Source: Agelas oroides
Taxonomy: Eukaryota; Porifera; Demospongiae; Agelasida; Agelasidae
Length of the DNA stretch: 64,000 nt
Reading direction: 5' to 3'
NCBI GenBank assembly: GCA_949130485.1
Contig: OX422185.1
Coordinates: 5,006,928-5,070,927, forward strand
Shown: positions 33,797-46,555 of the stretch, in pieces
Layout of the letters: each line of letters starts with the position of its first letter
Position numbering within the stretch: the stretch's first letter is position 1
Made by a program: the position numbers and the translations under genes
The notes under the pieces: model-generated
What the model saw: only the letters and a program-made list of their open reading frames with translations
Told to the model about the DNA's origin: nothing
The model's database searches: none

Positions 33797-34317
33797 TAAT
33801 TAACAGCATGGTTTCGAGTGCAATTTGGGATTAATAGCATGAGTGAATGGCTGATAATTGCACGAGGCGAAGCCGAGTGCAATTATGCCATTCATGAGTG
33901 CTATTAATCCCAAATTGCATGAGAAAACATGCTGTTACTTGTTAATCATAAACTTCGCCTAGTTTACAGTATGCTATAATAAGTATGAGTATGTATGTGA
34001 TGTGGTGGTTTATAGTATACAAGTTTACAGTAAACTGTATAGTTTACACCAAATTGTTGTCACTTACAAGTTACAAGTTTACATTATGTTAATATAGTTT
34101 ACAGCAAATTGTTGTTGCTTACAAGTTACAAGTTTACATTATGTTAATATAGTTTACAGCAAATTGCTACTGACCAATCAGTGAGCGATTACACCTTGCA
34201 CGGTTTTGTAGTTTTTGTATTTTTTGTCCAATGAGAATCTTTCCTACCTGTGCAATTACAAAAATAATTGCACACCTTTCTATGGGAGTAAATGTATTGA
34301 CACTAAATAAGTATATG
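33797..34317 (+). mobile_element. ~525-bp fold-back element, copy 1
   Basis: It opens with a 160-bp hairpin (AACAGCATGGTTTCGAGTGC ... CATGCTGTTACTTGTTAATC) whose centre is ATTGCACGAGGCGAAGCCGAG. Then come a 55-bp tandem (GTTTACAGCAAATTGTTG...ATATA) and two inverted CCAATCAG/CCAATGAG boxes. It ends GTATATGATTA. The family is also at 34319, 41970 and 53509. Confidence 0.8.
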
Positions 34318-34318
34318 A

Positions 34319-34853
34319 TTAGTATAATTAACAGCATGGTTTCGAGTGCAATTTGGGATTAATAGCTCGAGTGAATGGCTGTTAATTGCACGAGGTGAAA
34401 GCCGAGTGCAATTATGCCATTCATGAGTGCTATTAATCCCAAATTACACGAGAAAACATGCTGTTACTTGTTAATCATATACTCTGCCTAGTTTACAGTA
34501 TGCTATAATAAGTATGAGTATGTATGTGATGTGGTGGTTTATAGTATACAAGTTTACAGTAAACGGTATAGTTTACACCAAATTGTTGTCACTTACAAGT
34601 TACAAGTTTACATTATGTTAATATAGTTTACAGCAAATTGTTGTCGCTTACAAGTTACAAGTTTACATTATGTTAATATAGTTTACAGCAAATTGCTACT
34701 GACCAATCAGTGAGCGATTACACCTTGCACGGGTTTTGTATTTTTTGTATTTTTTGTCCAATCAGAATCTTTCCTACCTGTGCAATTACAAAAATAATTG
34801 CACACCTTTCTATGGGAGTAAATGTATTGACACTAAATAAGTATATGATTATA
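34319..34853 (+). mobile_element. ~525-bp fold-back element, copy 2 in direct tandem
   Basis: Follows copy 1 with one base between them. It differs by AGCTCGAGTGAATGG and GGTGAAAGCC in the hairpin. Block C has only this version, so block B carries one extra or block C lost one. Confidence 0.8.
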
Positions 34854-34867
34854 GCTACAATTATGTT

Positions 34868-34987
34868 ATAGATAAACCACAGTAGACAGGGATTTATCGT
34901 CCATAAACCACCCGAGCCCGAGGGCGCAGCCCGAGGGCGAGGGTTGTTTATGGACCATAAATCCCTGTCTACTGTGGTTTATCTGTT
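34868..34987. mobile_element. Second copy of the ~120-bp CACAGTAGACAGGG hairpin
   Basis: Same arms, same CCCGAGGG centre and same tail as 18481. It is absent from the block C position, where AGCTACAATTAT joins directly to ACTAGTAATCC. Confidence 0.8.
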
Positions 34988-35843
34988 ATATTCTCCACTC
35001 TGATTGGTCCTTGTTGTTATTAGTAAATACACATGGTAGTTTTCACTGTAAACAAGGTATGTTATTAGTAAACATGTAAAGTAATTTACACTCTAAACAA
35101 GGTAGCTTATAGGAAACACCATTAAATTACAACTTCCTGTGGTATATGGAACAGAATCTACAGAATCTACAACTTCCTGTCAGTATATGGAAAATAATAC
35201 CCACCTGTTACCACAGAAACAAGGGTGAAGTGGAGTATATACTAGTAATCCATCCCAGAGTTCAAATAAAATAAAGACTAAGAGCTCCTGATATACATGA
35301 ATCAGCAAAACTCCCCAGGGGTATATTAGTTAGCAAGTGCTATTGAACAGTAATGGTCTACCAATTACCGACCGCATCTCTGTTTTTACTTTTCTGGTTT
35401 GAGACAAAGAATTTGAGACAAAGACTAATAGGCAGGTCATTATCGGTCTAAGAACACAGCAGAGACAGAGCTTGAACATTGTTAGTGGGTGGATACAACA
35501 TAAGGTACAATCTTATGGTTTATGTATCTAGCGCCCCTCCCCTCTTGTCACATTGTAATGTTCCCAACTTGTGATATACAACATGAAATTCTCACAGAAT
35601 TATTGAAGAAGACATGAAATATTTCAAGACCATATGATTCAGAAACTGAAATTTCATGTGGTCATTAAATACTTCACACTTTGTTCAACTAGTTTTGTTA
35701 TGTTATATTTCGTGTACAAACACTTGACGCAAGTTTTCACATTTCCATATGAAGGAAGTGAAATGCACTGAACAGCAAGTGACAGCACATGCATCACGTG
35801 CTTATAGGTGAGATGTGCTGAACAAGTGGGCACAAGTACATAT

Positions 35844-36030
35844 AGACCCAGTACAGAACCAGGTCTTCCAAAAATTTTTAAGTATACCAAACAGCAAGAT
35901 GCATATGACTCCAGCAGAACAACATACATTGTAGCAGCTGTCCTTATATACCCAGGCTTGTTTCCAACACTTGTGGGTTTTGTGAAATATTCATTGACAG
36001 TTTTCAAGCTATTCATTGAGCTGTGAATAC
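35844..36030 (+). repeat. Recurrent module copy (block B)
   Basis: Orthologous to 9243 and 43259; GACCCAGTACAGAACCAGGTC and TTATATACCCAGGC are intact. Confidence 0.75.
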
Positions 36031-36185
36031 TAGGAATGCTAGATAAATCTGTGTTGCAGTGACACTGCATGTGTGTGCATTAGTGAAGTTGAAAAATAGG
36101 TGGGAATCGTACTTGTCTATTATAATCTCTTATAAGCAATTGAGGATATAGTGCGTCATAATTTAGTTCTATACTGAGTATATAT

Positions 36186-37087
36186 GTTCCGCGCAATCTG
36201 AGAATTTGCGCAATCTCGAGATTGCGTTGCGCATTCTCAGAATCCCGAGATTGCGTTCTAACCTCGAGATTGCACAGGCAATCTGGAGATTGCGTAACAC
36301 ATGTGCGCAATCTGGAGATTGCGTAACACATGTGCGCAATCTGGAGATTGCGTAATACGCGTGCGCAATCTGGAGATTGCGTAACATGTGTGCGCAATCT
36401 ACGAACTTTGCCTGTACGCCCGACAGTGAGTGATCTACTGTGTAGCTCGCAGGATGGAAGACATCCTTGATAAGCGGCGTCTACCTCCATAGGAGGCATA
36501 CTGCGATCTGGAAGAGGTGGTAATGCTGTGTATTGATGAGCAACAGAAGAGAAGGTCGCGTTCGAAGTTTGCCTGTCGATCGTAGTTGGCCACAGTCAGC
36601 TTATATGCCACATGCTACTGGTTCAATCGAGTGTATACTATCTAATTGTGTCAGCGACAGTTGAAACGTACCTTCGCTGAAACTGTCAGCCATCTTTTGC
36701 GTGTATTATTGGTCATTTTCAGGTACACAGCGGGTACCCGCGTTTCCACCATTGTAGCTGAGTAAGGCAGGTTTGTTTTCAACCAAGCTAAGCCAAACTA
36801 TCATTGCCTGAACTCTGCTATTTTACAAGATATAACGCAAATTATGAATCAACACTACACAAAGTCGCCATTTTTTAGTAGCTTCTCGAGATGGTTTCTG
36901 CACATGCGCGTTGGGGTAAAAGAGATTGCGCACTATACTTGCGCAATCTCGAGTTAGCGCAATGTAGTGCGCAATCTCGAGATTGCGCAAGTATAGTGCG
37001 CAATCTCGAGATTAGAACGCAATCTCGGGATTCTGAGAATGCGCAACGCAATCTTGAGATTGCGCAAATTCTCAGATTGCGCGGAAC
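36186..37087. mobile_element. 902-bp palindrome-rich TIR element, copy B
   Basis: TIRs of about 76 bp start GTTCCGCGCAATCTGAGAAT and end with its complement ...GCGCGGAAC. The TSD ATATAT lies at 36180-36185 and 37088-37093. Block A keeps the empty site as a single ATATAT at 9612-9617. Subterminal zones are built from CAATCTCGAGATTG palindromes and a 29-bp tandem (GCGCAATCTGGAGATTGCGT + AACACATGT, four units from 36276). The middle (36400-36900) encodes nothing recognisable. The transposase source is unknown. Confidence 0.9.
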
Positions 37088-37144
37088 ATATATGTACATG
37101 CAACACGTAGCAACCGCAATCACTCGTTGATTTTTCAGTTTCAC

Positions 37145-37188
37145 CAACACACACACACACACACACGCACACACACATGCACACACGC

Positions 37189-37249
<61 letters not shown>
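37145..37249 (+). repeat. (CA)n microsatellite (block B)
   Basis: Interrupted by GCACACACATG and CGCACACGC. It is 36 bp shorter than the block C copy at 44562-44702. Confidence 0.97.
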
Positions 37250-37252
<3 letters not shown>

Positions 37253-37450
37253 CAACTGCGATCACTCATGTCAATTTTGAAAGACAGCTGCACAGAGACA
37301 ACCTGGATAAGACCAGCCAGCTGACTGCATTTTGTGAAGGAGTTATCTCACAGCCACCCAGTGGAGCTGATGAGGCCTGGTATTGGCTGCAACACATCCT
37401 GCACAGAGCATGACTTTGCATAACAGGTTATTTTTCAGGGAGATGTGGTT
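37250..37450 (+). repeat. Hammerhead-like repeat, decayed core (block B)
   Basis: CTGATGA (37367-37373), GGCC-TGGTATT-GGCT stem-loop, then GCAAC instead of GAAAC, so an essential core A is changed. The outer pairing is also damaged (GTGAAGGA against TCCTGCAC). Confidence 0.6.
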
Positions 37451-38230
37451 CATTGATTGCTCATGCTAAATACAGCTATAGTTCATTTAGGTTGTTCAAA
37501 CTTCTAGTCATTGGAAAAGTACTCCTTCCGATCAAGGCAAGACTATGGGTTTTGTAACCTCGTTGTGTGGACAATGATGGAGCGATGAAGGTACTCAGCT
37601 CTTCGCTTATGGGAATTATCCACGTATTTGTCCATTCCAGCTAAACACTGCAACATGTGACTGACATAATTTTTCCTTTTGAAGTTCACCAATCACCTCA
37701 AGCGAAGCAATTAATACTGTTGCCATCAAAGCGATATTGTTTCTGACTTTAAAATCACCCGTATGTGTTTCACAGGGAGTATAACCCTGCAGTGAGGCCT
37801 TTCAGCAGGTGAACAGAAGTTGACTGTAATTTTAGTGTAGCGGAGTAGTTTGCAGGGTTACCAAGGGAACTTAGTGCATATGCGCAAACAGTGTGTACCA
37901 GGCTCTCTTTCCTCCTCCCCCGTACAACAGTATGGGAGAGCATGGTCGGTGGCAGCCATGTTTCATACGGGAGAAGTCGACATGACTCATGGAGGTTAGT
38001 GCAACGGAGCAGATTTTACGGAAATCTCCAATTCCCAGATATTCTGGGGGAACTGATCATGTGCAAACAGTGTGTACCAGGCTCTTTTTTTTTCACCCAC
38101 GCATGAGAGCCTGGGAATGAGGCTAGGGTTTTAGTCCCTTTAAACTCCCAACCCATACCTACTACAGAAAGAGCAGGACTACTCCCCAACCTAAAAGCTT
38201 TTTTTGTTACAGTTAAGATTAGAAGGGGCC

Positions 38231-38355
38231 GAACTCACTATAATGGAGGGCTTGGTACAGTTTTACTACTCCGAACTCAGTCTATAGGGGGCAATATCAA
38301 GTTCGAAGGGGCCGAACTCACTGTGATGGAGAGTATGGTACAGTTCGATAGTTAA
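38231..38355 (+). repeat. Unexpanded 83-bp locus, 1.5 units (block B)
   Basis: GAACTCACT at 38231 and 38314, exactly 83 bp apart, with the same flanks as the 24-unit array in block A. Confidence 0.9.
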
Positions 38356-38747
38356 CTAAAACAACACTGGTAGCTACGTCACGTTCTTAGGATGTATGCT
38401 TATATAACACCCTAGCTTACGTCACATCCTAGCTCAGAACGTCTGTGTAACATTCTAAGCTACCAGGCTCTTTTTTCTCCACCAAATGGGGAGAGAGCCT
38501 GGAAGATCTGATAACGTGCCCTGTGATGTACTATGTGTGGTTTTTATAATCGAATTATTGCCCACGCAGTACATACTCAGTGTTATAAGTGCTACACAGC
38601 CCTTGTAGTTCTGGATGTCGCTGAGACTACAGATCGGGACAAAACAGTTTTTACTTGCATCCATCGTGTGAAAAACATTCCAGACATTCTCTATACAACT
38701 CTGTCAGCAACCCTCCCTCCAATGAAGGATTGGGGAAGATAGTTTGT

Positions 38748-38945
38748 AGACCCAGTTAAACTAGGTCTTCCTAAAATTTTCCTGATTTTGTCACAATGCT
38801 CACACCACTAACCAGAAATCAGTCACCCAGCTGTACCCTGGTTTGTTCCTAACACTTGTGGGTTTGTGTGACGTCATATAGCATGGTAGTGTGTCATATT
38901 CATTGACAGTTTATTAGTATTCATTGACAATATGTGAGCTGTGAA
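38748..38945 (+). repeat. Recurrent module copy at the B/C junction
   Basis: GACCCAGTTAAACTAGGTC hairpin, TGTGACGTCATATAG, then ATTCATTGACAG twice. The junction of the tandem duplication lies within its 3' part. Confidence 0.8.
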
Positions 38946-40207
38946 TCTGCTCATACAATGTGCACCAACCCTAGTTCCCAGGCTCACCTAGCCTCGTACC
39001 CAGGCTCCTCCCTGCTTTTCTGCATGAGAGCCTGGGTATGAGGCTAGGCTCACCCACTCTGGAGCCTGAATATTCCCAGGCAGGGAGACCTACCTTGGTA
39101 TCTTGTGAGCATGATGTGATCGGAAAAGGGTTATACATTTGCAAAACAAAAGGCAACATTTTGTGGACTGTTCAACCAGCTATACGTTCAATGCTTGGTG
39201 TGTAGAATATTTGCCTCCACTAGCTGGATATGTGTAGTCAGTTGCTCAGTACTTTTGCTCTTTTTGATGCTCTGAGCCTCCATGCTTTCTACCACCATTC
39301 TACCTTTGGTGTCGCTCACATGAGGAAAAACACTAGGCTCTCCCTGCCTTCACAATTGCCATGTTTGCGTGCCAGACCACCATTGGTATAAATAGTGTAG
39401 AACTCAACCATTCTTTTACTCTTTGATTAGCGTTCACAACTAGGGTACATGCAAGCAGAAAGCCTGCCAAAACCGTGACATACATTTGAAATTACACGTG
39501 GGAGTGAGACTGCAACACGACTACCAAGCCTCGAGCATCACTACACTTAGGTCACGCCTCTTAGTATGTCACGCCTCCTACACCCAACCATTACGATTAC
39601 CAAGCGATTACCAAGCCTTGCTCCGCTTCACTGCGGTCGGCAATAATACACAATAACAGAAGGGTGGTGAAAAATAGGCCGGAGATCATCATCACAATGG
39701 TACAATGCATACACACACATGTACACACACATACACACACACACACACACATCCACAGATTACAGTGCCACCCTGCGACAGCCTCACTTATGCTGTCTTG
39801 CCCCTTACCCACATCCTTAACCTCCCTCACCTGATTTTTTTCCCTTTCTACTCTGCAACAGTCTCCCTTACAACACCTGCAGCTTCAGGGAGGGATTTGG
39901 GAATCTGCCATTCTGACTCAGAGACCGCAGGGTTGTACTCTACTGGGGTAAAATGGAAGCAGAGGGGAGGTAGTACGTGTGACTCATGGGGACTTCAAAA
40001 TGTGTAAAAAAAAATACACTAAAATTTATGTTAGGGAAACAATTAGAAAAGCTACACACAGTATATGACAGAAAAGAGGCAATGCAAAGTTCCAAACATT
40101 TGTGAACTAGTTCATGAACAGTTTTAGTGAGCAAATAGTTCAGAACTGTTTGTGGACTAACAAATGTTCAACTATATGTACCGTACGTTCATGAACATTT
40201 GTTACAA

Positions 40208-40857
40208 CCCTTTACCGACCAAAGACGCGTATACGTGTCATGCATAATTCACCGCTGAATGACCAATGACGCATATACGTGTCATGGGTACTTTGGTATG
40301 TTGTACGCGAGTTTCCGTCGACTGTAGCGATTTATTAGGGACTATCTACGCTATTAATCATATTCATTGCACCCACCAGAAGCTAAACGTGCACAATGGA
40401 ATTGCAAATAGACAACATACGAGCCGGAAGTTGAACATTATGGGGTGTAAGACTCTAGCAATCGACAGGGCCGAGTTCATTGTGACCGATCTCGAGAAGT
40501 ACACAAGCTATGAAGATGAAATAAACAGCAGCGTAGAGCTAAAAGAAAGCTCTAACTTCCATGCAGATTTCAATTGTACTGCCAAGTTATAAGTACTGGA
40601 ACAGATCGAAAGTCGCGACTTCCGGTATCACAACTTCCGGTTTATTTCACAGCTTCTGCTTTAGCGATAAGCTTCAAAACTACAGTGAAGCTGGGCAAAG
40701 CATAAGGTACTCCATTGCTTTTTACCAGAAGTTTGTAGCTGTTTTACAACTGGAGATATAATACGGAATACGTAACACGTTCTCTGAACCGTTTCGCTCA
40801 TAATTATTATGGTTTTCTACGTTAACATTGCAATCACGCGTTACGGTCGGTAAAGAG
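40208..40857 (+). mobile_element. piggyBac-like MITE, block C copy
   Basis: Same as 31673-32322, with CATAAGG for CCTAAGG and two further substitutions near 40768-40771. Confidence 0.8.
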
Positions 40858-41002
40858 AGCAGACCACCGTACTGGTTGACCTGAAATGAGCAGAGCTGGT
40901 AACAGTAGTGGGATGCCGTCTCCTTCAGCAGAACAGTACAGTGGTTTTACTGCTATGAAACGTTTACAACATAATTCATGAGGTTGGCAAACTATGTTGA
41001 TT

Positions 41003-41871
41003 AGTGCTGCTACTCATAGTACTAGCCATCTGGTTAGCCTTCCCCACCAGTTTTAGTGCTGCTACTCATAGTACTAGCCTCTGGTTAGCCTTCCCCACCA
41101 GTTTTAGTGCTGCTACTCATAGTACTAGCCTCTGGTTAACCTTCCCCACCAGTTTTAGTGCTGCTACTCATAGTACTAGCCTCTGGTTAACCTTCCCCAC
41201 CAGTTTTAGTGCTGCTACTCATAGTACCAGCCTCTGGTTAGCCTTCCCCACCAGTTTTAGTGCTGCTACTCATAGTACTAGCCTCTGGTTAGCCTTCCCC
41301 ACCAGTTTTAGTGCTGCTACTCATAGTACTAGCCTCTGGTTAACCTTCCCCACCAGTTTTAGTGCTGCTACTCATAGTACCAGCCTCTGGTTAGCCTTCC
41401 CCACCAGTTTTAGTGCTGCTACTCATAGTACCAGCCTCTGGTTAGCCTTCCCCACCAGTTTTAGTGCTGCTACTCATAGTACTAGCCTCTGGTTAGCCTT
41501 CCCCACCAGTTTTAGTGTTGCTACTCATAGTACCAGCCTCTGGTTAACCTTCCCCACCAGTTTTAGTGCTGCTACTCATAGTACTAGCCATCTGGTTAGC
41601 CTTCCCCACCAGTTTTAGTGCTGCTACTCATAGTACTAGCCTCTGGTTAGCCTTCCCCACCAGTTTTAGTGCTGCTACTCATAGTACTAGCCTCTGGTTA
41701 GCCTTCCCCACCAGTTTTAGTGTTGCTACTCATAGTACTAGCCTCTGGTTAGCCTTCCCCACCAGTTTTAGTGCTGCTACTCATAGTACCAGCCTCTGGT
41801 TAACCTTCCCCACCAGTTTTAGTGCTGCTACTCATAGTACTAGCCATCTGGTTAGCCTACCCCACCAGTTT
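41003..41871 (+). repeat. 51-bp minisatellite, 17 units (block C)
   Basis: Same unit as 32468. Three units are 52 bp. It starts with a CCATCTGG unit, unlike block B. Confidence 0.97.
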
Positions 41872-41969
41872 AAAGCAAGGGAAAGCTCTAAAAACGTGGC
41901 CACACTGTGCTCAGCAGCCCAATTACACAGAACCACACCTACCAGAAATGCACTGAAAACCTCTTATTA

Positions 41970-42628
41970 GTATAATTAACAGCATGGTTTCGAGTGCAAT
42001 TTGGGATTAATAGCTCGAGTGAATGGCTGTTAATTGCACGAGGTGAAAGCCGAGTGCAATTATGCCATTCATGAGTGCTATTAATCCCAAATTACACGAG
42101 AAAACATGCTGTTACTTGTTAATCATATACTCTGCCTAGTTTACAGTATGCTATAATAAGTATGAGTATGTATGTGATGTGGTGGTTTATAGTATACAAG
42201 TTTACAGTAAACGGTATACCTGCGGCTCGTGAAAATACGACCGCACACTCGTGCAATATCCAGCCATATTGCCCTCTCACCCATCAAATAATATATATGT
42301 ATGTGATGTGGTGGTTTATAGTATACAAGTTTACAGTAAACGGTATAGTTTACACCAAATTGTTGTCACTTACAAGTTACAAGTTTACATTATGTTAATA
42401 TAGTTTACAGCAAATTGTTGTCGCTTACAAGTTACAAGTTTACATTATGTTAATATAGTTTACAGCAAATTGCTACTGACCAATCAGTGAGCGATTACAC
42501 CTTGCACGGGTTTTGTATTTTTTGTATTTTTTGTCCAATCAGAATCTTTCCTACCTGTGCAATTACAAAAATAATTGCACACCTTTCTATGGGAGTAAAT
42601 GTATTGACACTAAATAAGTATATGATTA
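41970..42628 (+). mobile_element. ~525-bp fold-back element with internal duplication (block C)
   Basis: The stretch GTATGTGATGTGGTGGTTTA through AAACGGTATA occurs twice (about 42168-42218 and 42300-42350), separated by about 81 bp of filler. The filler contains the half-hairpin of the 20037 element. Confidence 0.8.
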
Positions 42629-43258
42629 TAGCTACAATTATACTAGTAATCCATCCCATAGTTCAAATAACATGTGGGTACAAAATAAAGACTAAGAGCT
42701 CCTGATATACATAACATGAATCAGCAAACTCCCCAGGGGTATATTAGTTAGCAAGTGCTATTGAACAGTAATGGTCTACCAATTACCGACCGCATCTCTG
42801 TTTTTACTTTTCTGGTTTGAGACAAAGAATTTGAGACAAAGACTAATAGGCAGGTCATTATCGGTCTAAGAACACAGCAGAGACAGAGCTTGAACATTGT
42901 TAGTGGGTGGATACAACATAAGGTACAATCTTATGGTTTATGTATCTAGCGCCCCTCCCCTCTTGTCACATTGTAATGTTCCCAACTTGTGATATACAAC
43001 ATGAAATTCTCACAGAATTATTGAAGAAGACATGAAATATTTCAAGACCATATGATCCAGAAACTGAATTTCATGTGGTCATTAAATACTTCACACTTTG
43101 TTCAACTAGTTTTGTTATGTTATATTTCGTGTACAAACACTTGACGCAAGTTTTCACATTTCCATATGAAGGAAGTGAAATGCACTGAACAGTAAGTGAC
43201 AGCACATGCATCACGTGCTTATAGGTGAGATGTGCTGAACAAGTGGGCACAAGTACAT

Positions 43259-43444
43259 ATAGACCCAGTACAGAACCAGGTCTTCCAAAAATTTTTAAGT
43301 ATACCAAACAGCAAGATGCATATGACTCCAGCAGAACAACATACATTGTAGCAGCTGTCCTTATATACCCAGGCTTGTTTCCAACACTTGTGGGTTTTGT
43401 GAAATATTCATTGACAGTTTTCAAGCTATTCATTGAGCTGTGAA
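43259..43444 (+). repeat. Recurrent module copy (block C)
   Basis: Orthologous to 35844, with no notable difference. Confidence 0.75.
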
Positions 43445-43602
43445 TACTAGGAATGCTAGATAAATCTGTGTTGCAGTGACACTGCATGTGTGTGAGTTAG
43501 TGAAGTTGAAAAATAGGTGGGAATCGTACTTGTCTATTATAATCTCTTATAAGCAATTGAGGATATAGTGCGTCATAATTTAGTTCTATACTGAGTATAT
43601 AT

Positions 43603-44504
43603 GTTCCGCGCAATCTGAGAATTTGCGCAATCTCGAGATTGCGTTGCGCATTCTCAGAATCCCGAGATTGCGTTCTAACCTCGAGATTGCACAGGCAATC
43701 TGGAGATTGCGTAACACATGTGCGCAATCTGGAGATTGCGTAACACATGTGCACAATCTGGAGATTGCATAATACGTGTGTGCAATCTGGAGATTGCGTA
43801 ACACGTGTGCGCAATCTACGAACTTTGCCTGTACGCCCGACAGTGAGTGATCTACTGTGTAGCTCGCAGGATGGAAGACATCCTTGATAAGCGGCGTCTA
43901 CCTCCATAGGAGGCATACTGCGATCTGGAAGAGGTGGTAATGCTGTGTATTGATGAGCAACAGAAGAGAAGGTCGCGTTCGAAGTTTGCCTGTCGATCGT
44001 AGTTGGCCACAGTCAGCTTATATGCCACACGCTACTGGTTCAATCGAGTGTATACTATCTAATTGTGTCAGCGACAGTTGAAACGTACCTTCGCTGAAAC
44101 TGTCAGCCATCTTTTGCGTGTATTATTGGTCATTTTCAGGTACACAGCGGGTACCCGCGTTTCCACCATTGTAGCTGAGTAAGGCAGGTTTGTTTTCAAC
44201 CAAGCTAAGCCAAACTATCATTGCCTGAACTCTGCTATTTTACAAGATATAACGCAAATTATGAATCAACACTACACAAAGTCGCCATTTTTTAGTAGCT
44301 TCTCGAGATGGTTTCTGCACATGCGCGTTGGGGTAAAAGAGATTGCGCACTATACTTGCGCAATCTCGAGTTAGCGCAATGTAGTGCGCAATCTCGAGAT
44401 TGCGCAAGTATAGTGCGCAATCTCGAGATTAGAACGCAATCTCGGGATTCTGAGAATGCGCAACGCAATCTTGAGATTGCGCAAATTCTCAGATTGCGCG
44501 GAAC
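43603..44504. mobile_element. 902-bp palindrome-rich TIR element, copy C
   Basis: Exactly the same length and TSD (ATATAT at 43597-43602 and 44505-44510) as copy B. Differences cluster in the 29-bp tandem (for example GCACAATCTGG, ATACGTGTG). It was inserted before the B/C duplication. Confidence 0.9.
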
Positions 44505-44561
44505 ATATATGTACATGCAACACGTAGCAACCGCAATCACTCGTTGATTTTTCAGTTTCAC

Positions 44562-44705
<144 letters not shown>

Positions 44706-45683
44706 CAACTGCGATCACTCATGTCAATTTTGAAAGACAGCTGCACAGAGACAACCTGGATAAGACCAGCCAGCTGACTGCATTTTGTGAAGGAGTTATC
44801 TCACAGCCACCCAGTGGAGCTGATGAGGCCTGGTATTGGCTGCAACACATCCTGCACAGAGCATGACTTTGCATAACAGGTTATTTTTCAGGGAGATGTG
44901 GTTCATTGATTGCTCATGCTAAATACAGCTATAGTTCATTTAGGTTGTTCAAACTTCTAGTCATTGGAAAAGTACTCCTTCCGATCAAGGCAAGACTATG
45001 GGTTTTGTAACCTCGTTGTGTGGACAATGATGGAGCGATGAAGGTACTCAGCTCTTCGCTTACGGGAATTATCCACGTATTTGTCCATTCCAGCTAAACA
45101 CTGCAACATGTGACTGACATAATTTTTCCTTTTGAAGTTCACCAATCACCTCAAGCGAAGCAATTAATACTGTTGCCATCAAAGCGATATTGTTTCTGAC
45201 TTTAAAATCACCCGTATGTGTTTCACAGGGAGTATAACCCTGCAGTGAGGCCTTTCAGCAGGTGAACAGAAGTTGACTGTAATTTTAGTGTAGCGGAGTA
45301 GTTTGCAGGGTTACCAAGGGAACTTAGTGCATATGCGCAAACAGTGTGTACCAGGCTCTCTTTCCTCCTCTCCCGTACAACAGTATGGGAGAGCATGGTC
45401 GGTGGCAGCCATGTTTCATACGGGAGAAGTCGACATGACTCATGGAGGTTAGTGCAACGGAGCAGATTTTACGGAAATCTCCAATTCCCAGATATTCTGG
45501 GGGAACTGAGCATGTGCAAACAGTGTGTACCAGGCTCTTTTTTTTTCACCCACGCATGAGAGCCTGGGAATGAGGCTAGGGTTTTAGTCCCTTTAAACTC
45601 CCAACCCATACCTACTACAGAAAGAGCAGGACTACTCCCCAACCTAAAAGCTTTTTTTGTTACAGTTAAGATTAGAAGGGGCC

Positions 45684-45808
45684 GAACTCACTATAATGGA
45701 GGGCTTGGTACAGTTTTACTACTCCGAACTCAGTCTATAGGGGGCACTATCAAGTTCGAAGGGGCCGAACTCACTGTGATGGAGAGTATGGTACAGTTCG
45801 ATAGTTAA
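45684..45808 (+). repeat. Unexpanded 83-bp locus (block C)
   Basis: GAACTCACT at 45684 and 45767. Confidence 0.9.
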
Positions 45809-46070
45809 CTAAAACAACACTGGTAGCTACGTCACGTTCTTAGGATGTATGCTTATATAACACCCTAGCTTACGTCACATCCTAGCTCAGAACGTCTGTG
45901 TAACATTCTAAGCTACCAGGCTCTTTTTTCTCCACCAACACATGAGAGCCTGGGAATGAGGCTATGGGTTTTGGTCCTGACATAATGGCATACACAGTCT
46001 GGTTTTTGTTACTAACTGTATGCCATACATACAAAGGAAGCTCCTATTTCAGGAAAATAGGGCAAATGAA

Positions 46071-46231
46071 ACCACAGTAAAAGACTACTTAACTACATTT
46101 AATAACCCTTTAACCACTGATGACAAGTATACTAAAACCACAGTAAAAGACTACTTAACTACATTTAATAACCCTTTAACCACTGATGACAAGTATACTA
46201 AAACCACAGTAAAAGACTACTTAACTACATC
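46071..46231 (+). repeat. 66-bp tandem triplication, block C only
   Basis: ACCACAGTAAAAGACTACTT starts at 46071, 46137 and 46203. The period of 66 gives an open 22-residue repeat by chance of length. The equivalent in block A (12672) is single-copy. Confidence 0.95.
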
Positions 46232-46555
46232 TACATCTTGATAGAGCTAGAAAATACAAAATGTTAGCCTCGTACCCAGCCTCCCCCCAGAAAAATGGGG
46301 AGAGAGCCTGGAAGATCTGATAACGTGCCCTGTGATGTACTATGTGTGGTTTTGATAATCGAATTATTGCCCACGCAGTACATACTCAGTGTTATAAGTG
46401 CTACACAGCCCTTGTAGTTCTGGATGTCGCTGAGACTACAGATCGGGACAAAACAGTTTGTACTTGCATCAGTCACGTGAAAAACATTCCAGACATTCTC
46501 TATACAACTCTGTCAGCAACCCTCCCTCCAATGAAGGATTGGGGAAGATAGTTTG

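Larger units (their letters stand above)
27170..38905 (+). repeat. Paralogous block B of system 1
   Basis: Its first part (27170-30360) matches block A 5460-7000. From 30373 onward it is nearly identical to block C at an offset of 8535 bases up to the 51-bp array. Confidence 0.85.

Noticed and set aside
36080..36499. 139-residue minus-strand ORF overlapping the 902-bp element (also 43497-43916)
   Set aside because: Composed of translated CAATCTCGAGATTG repeats; crosses the element boundary.
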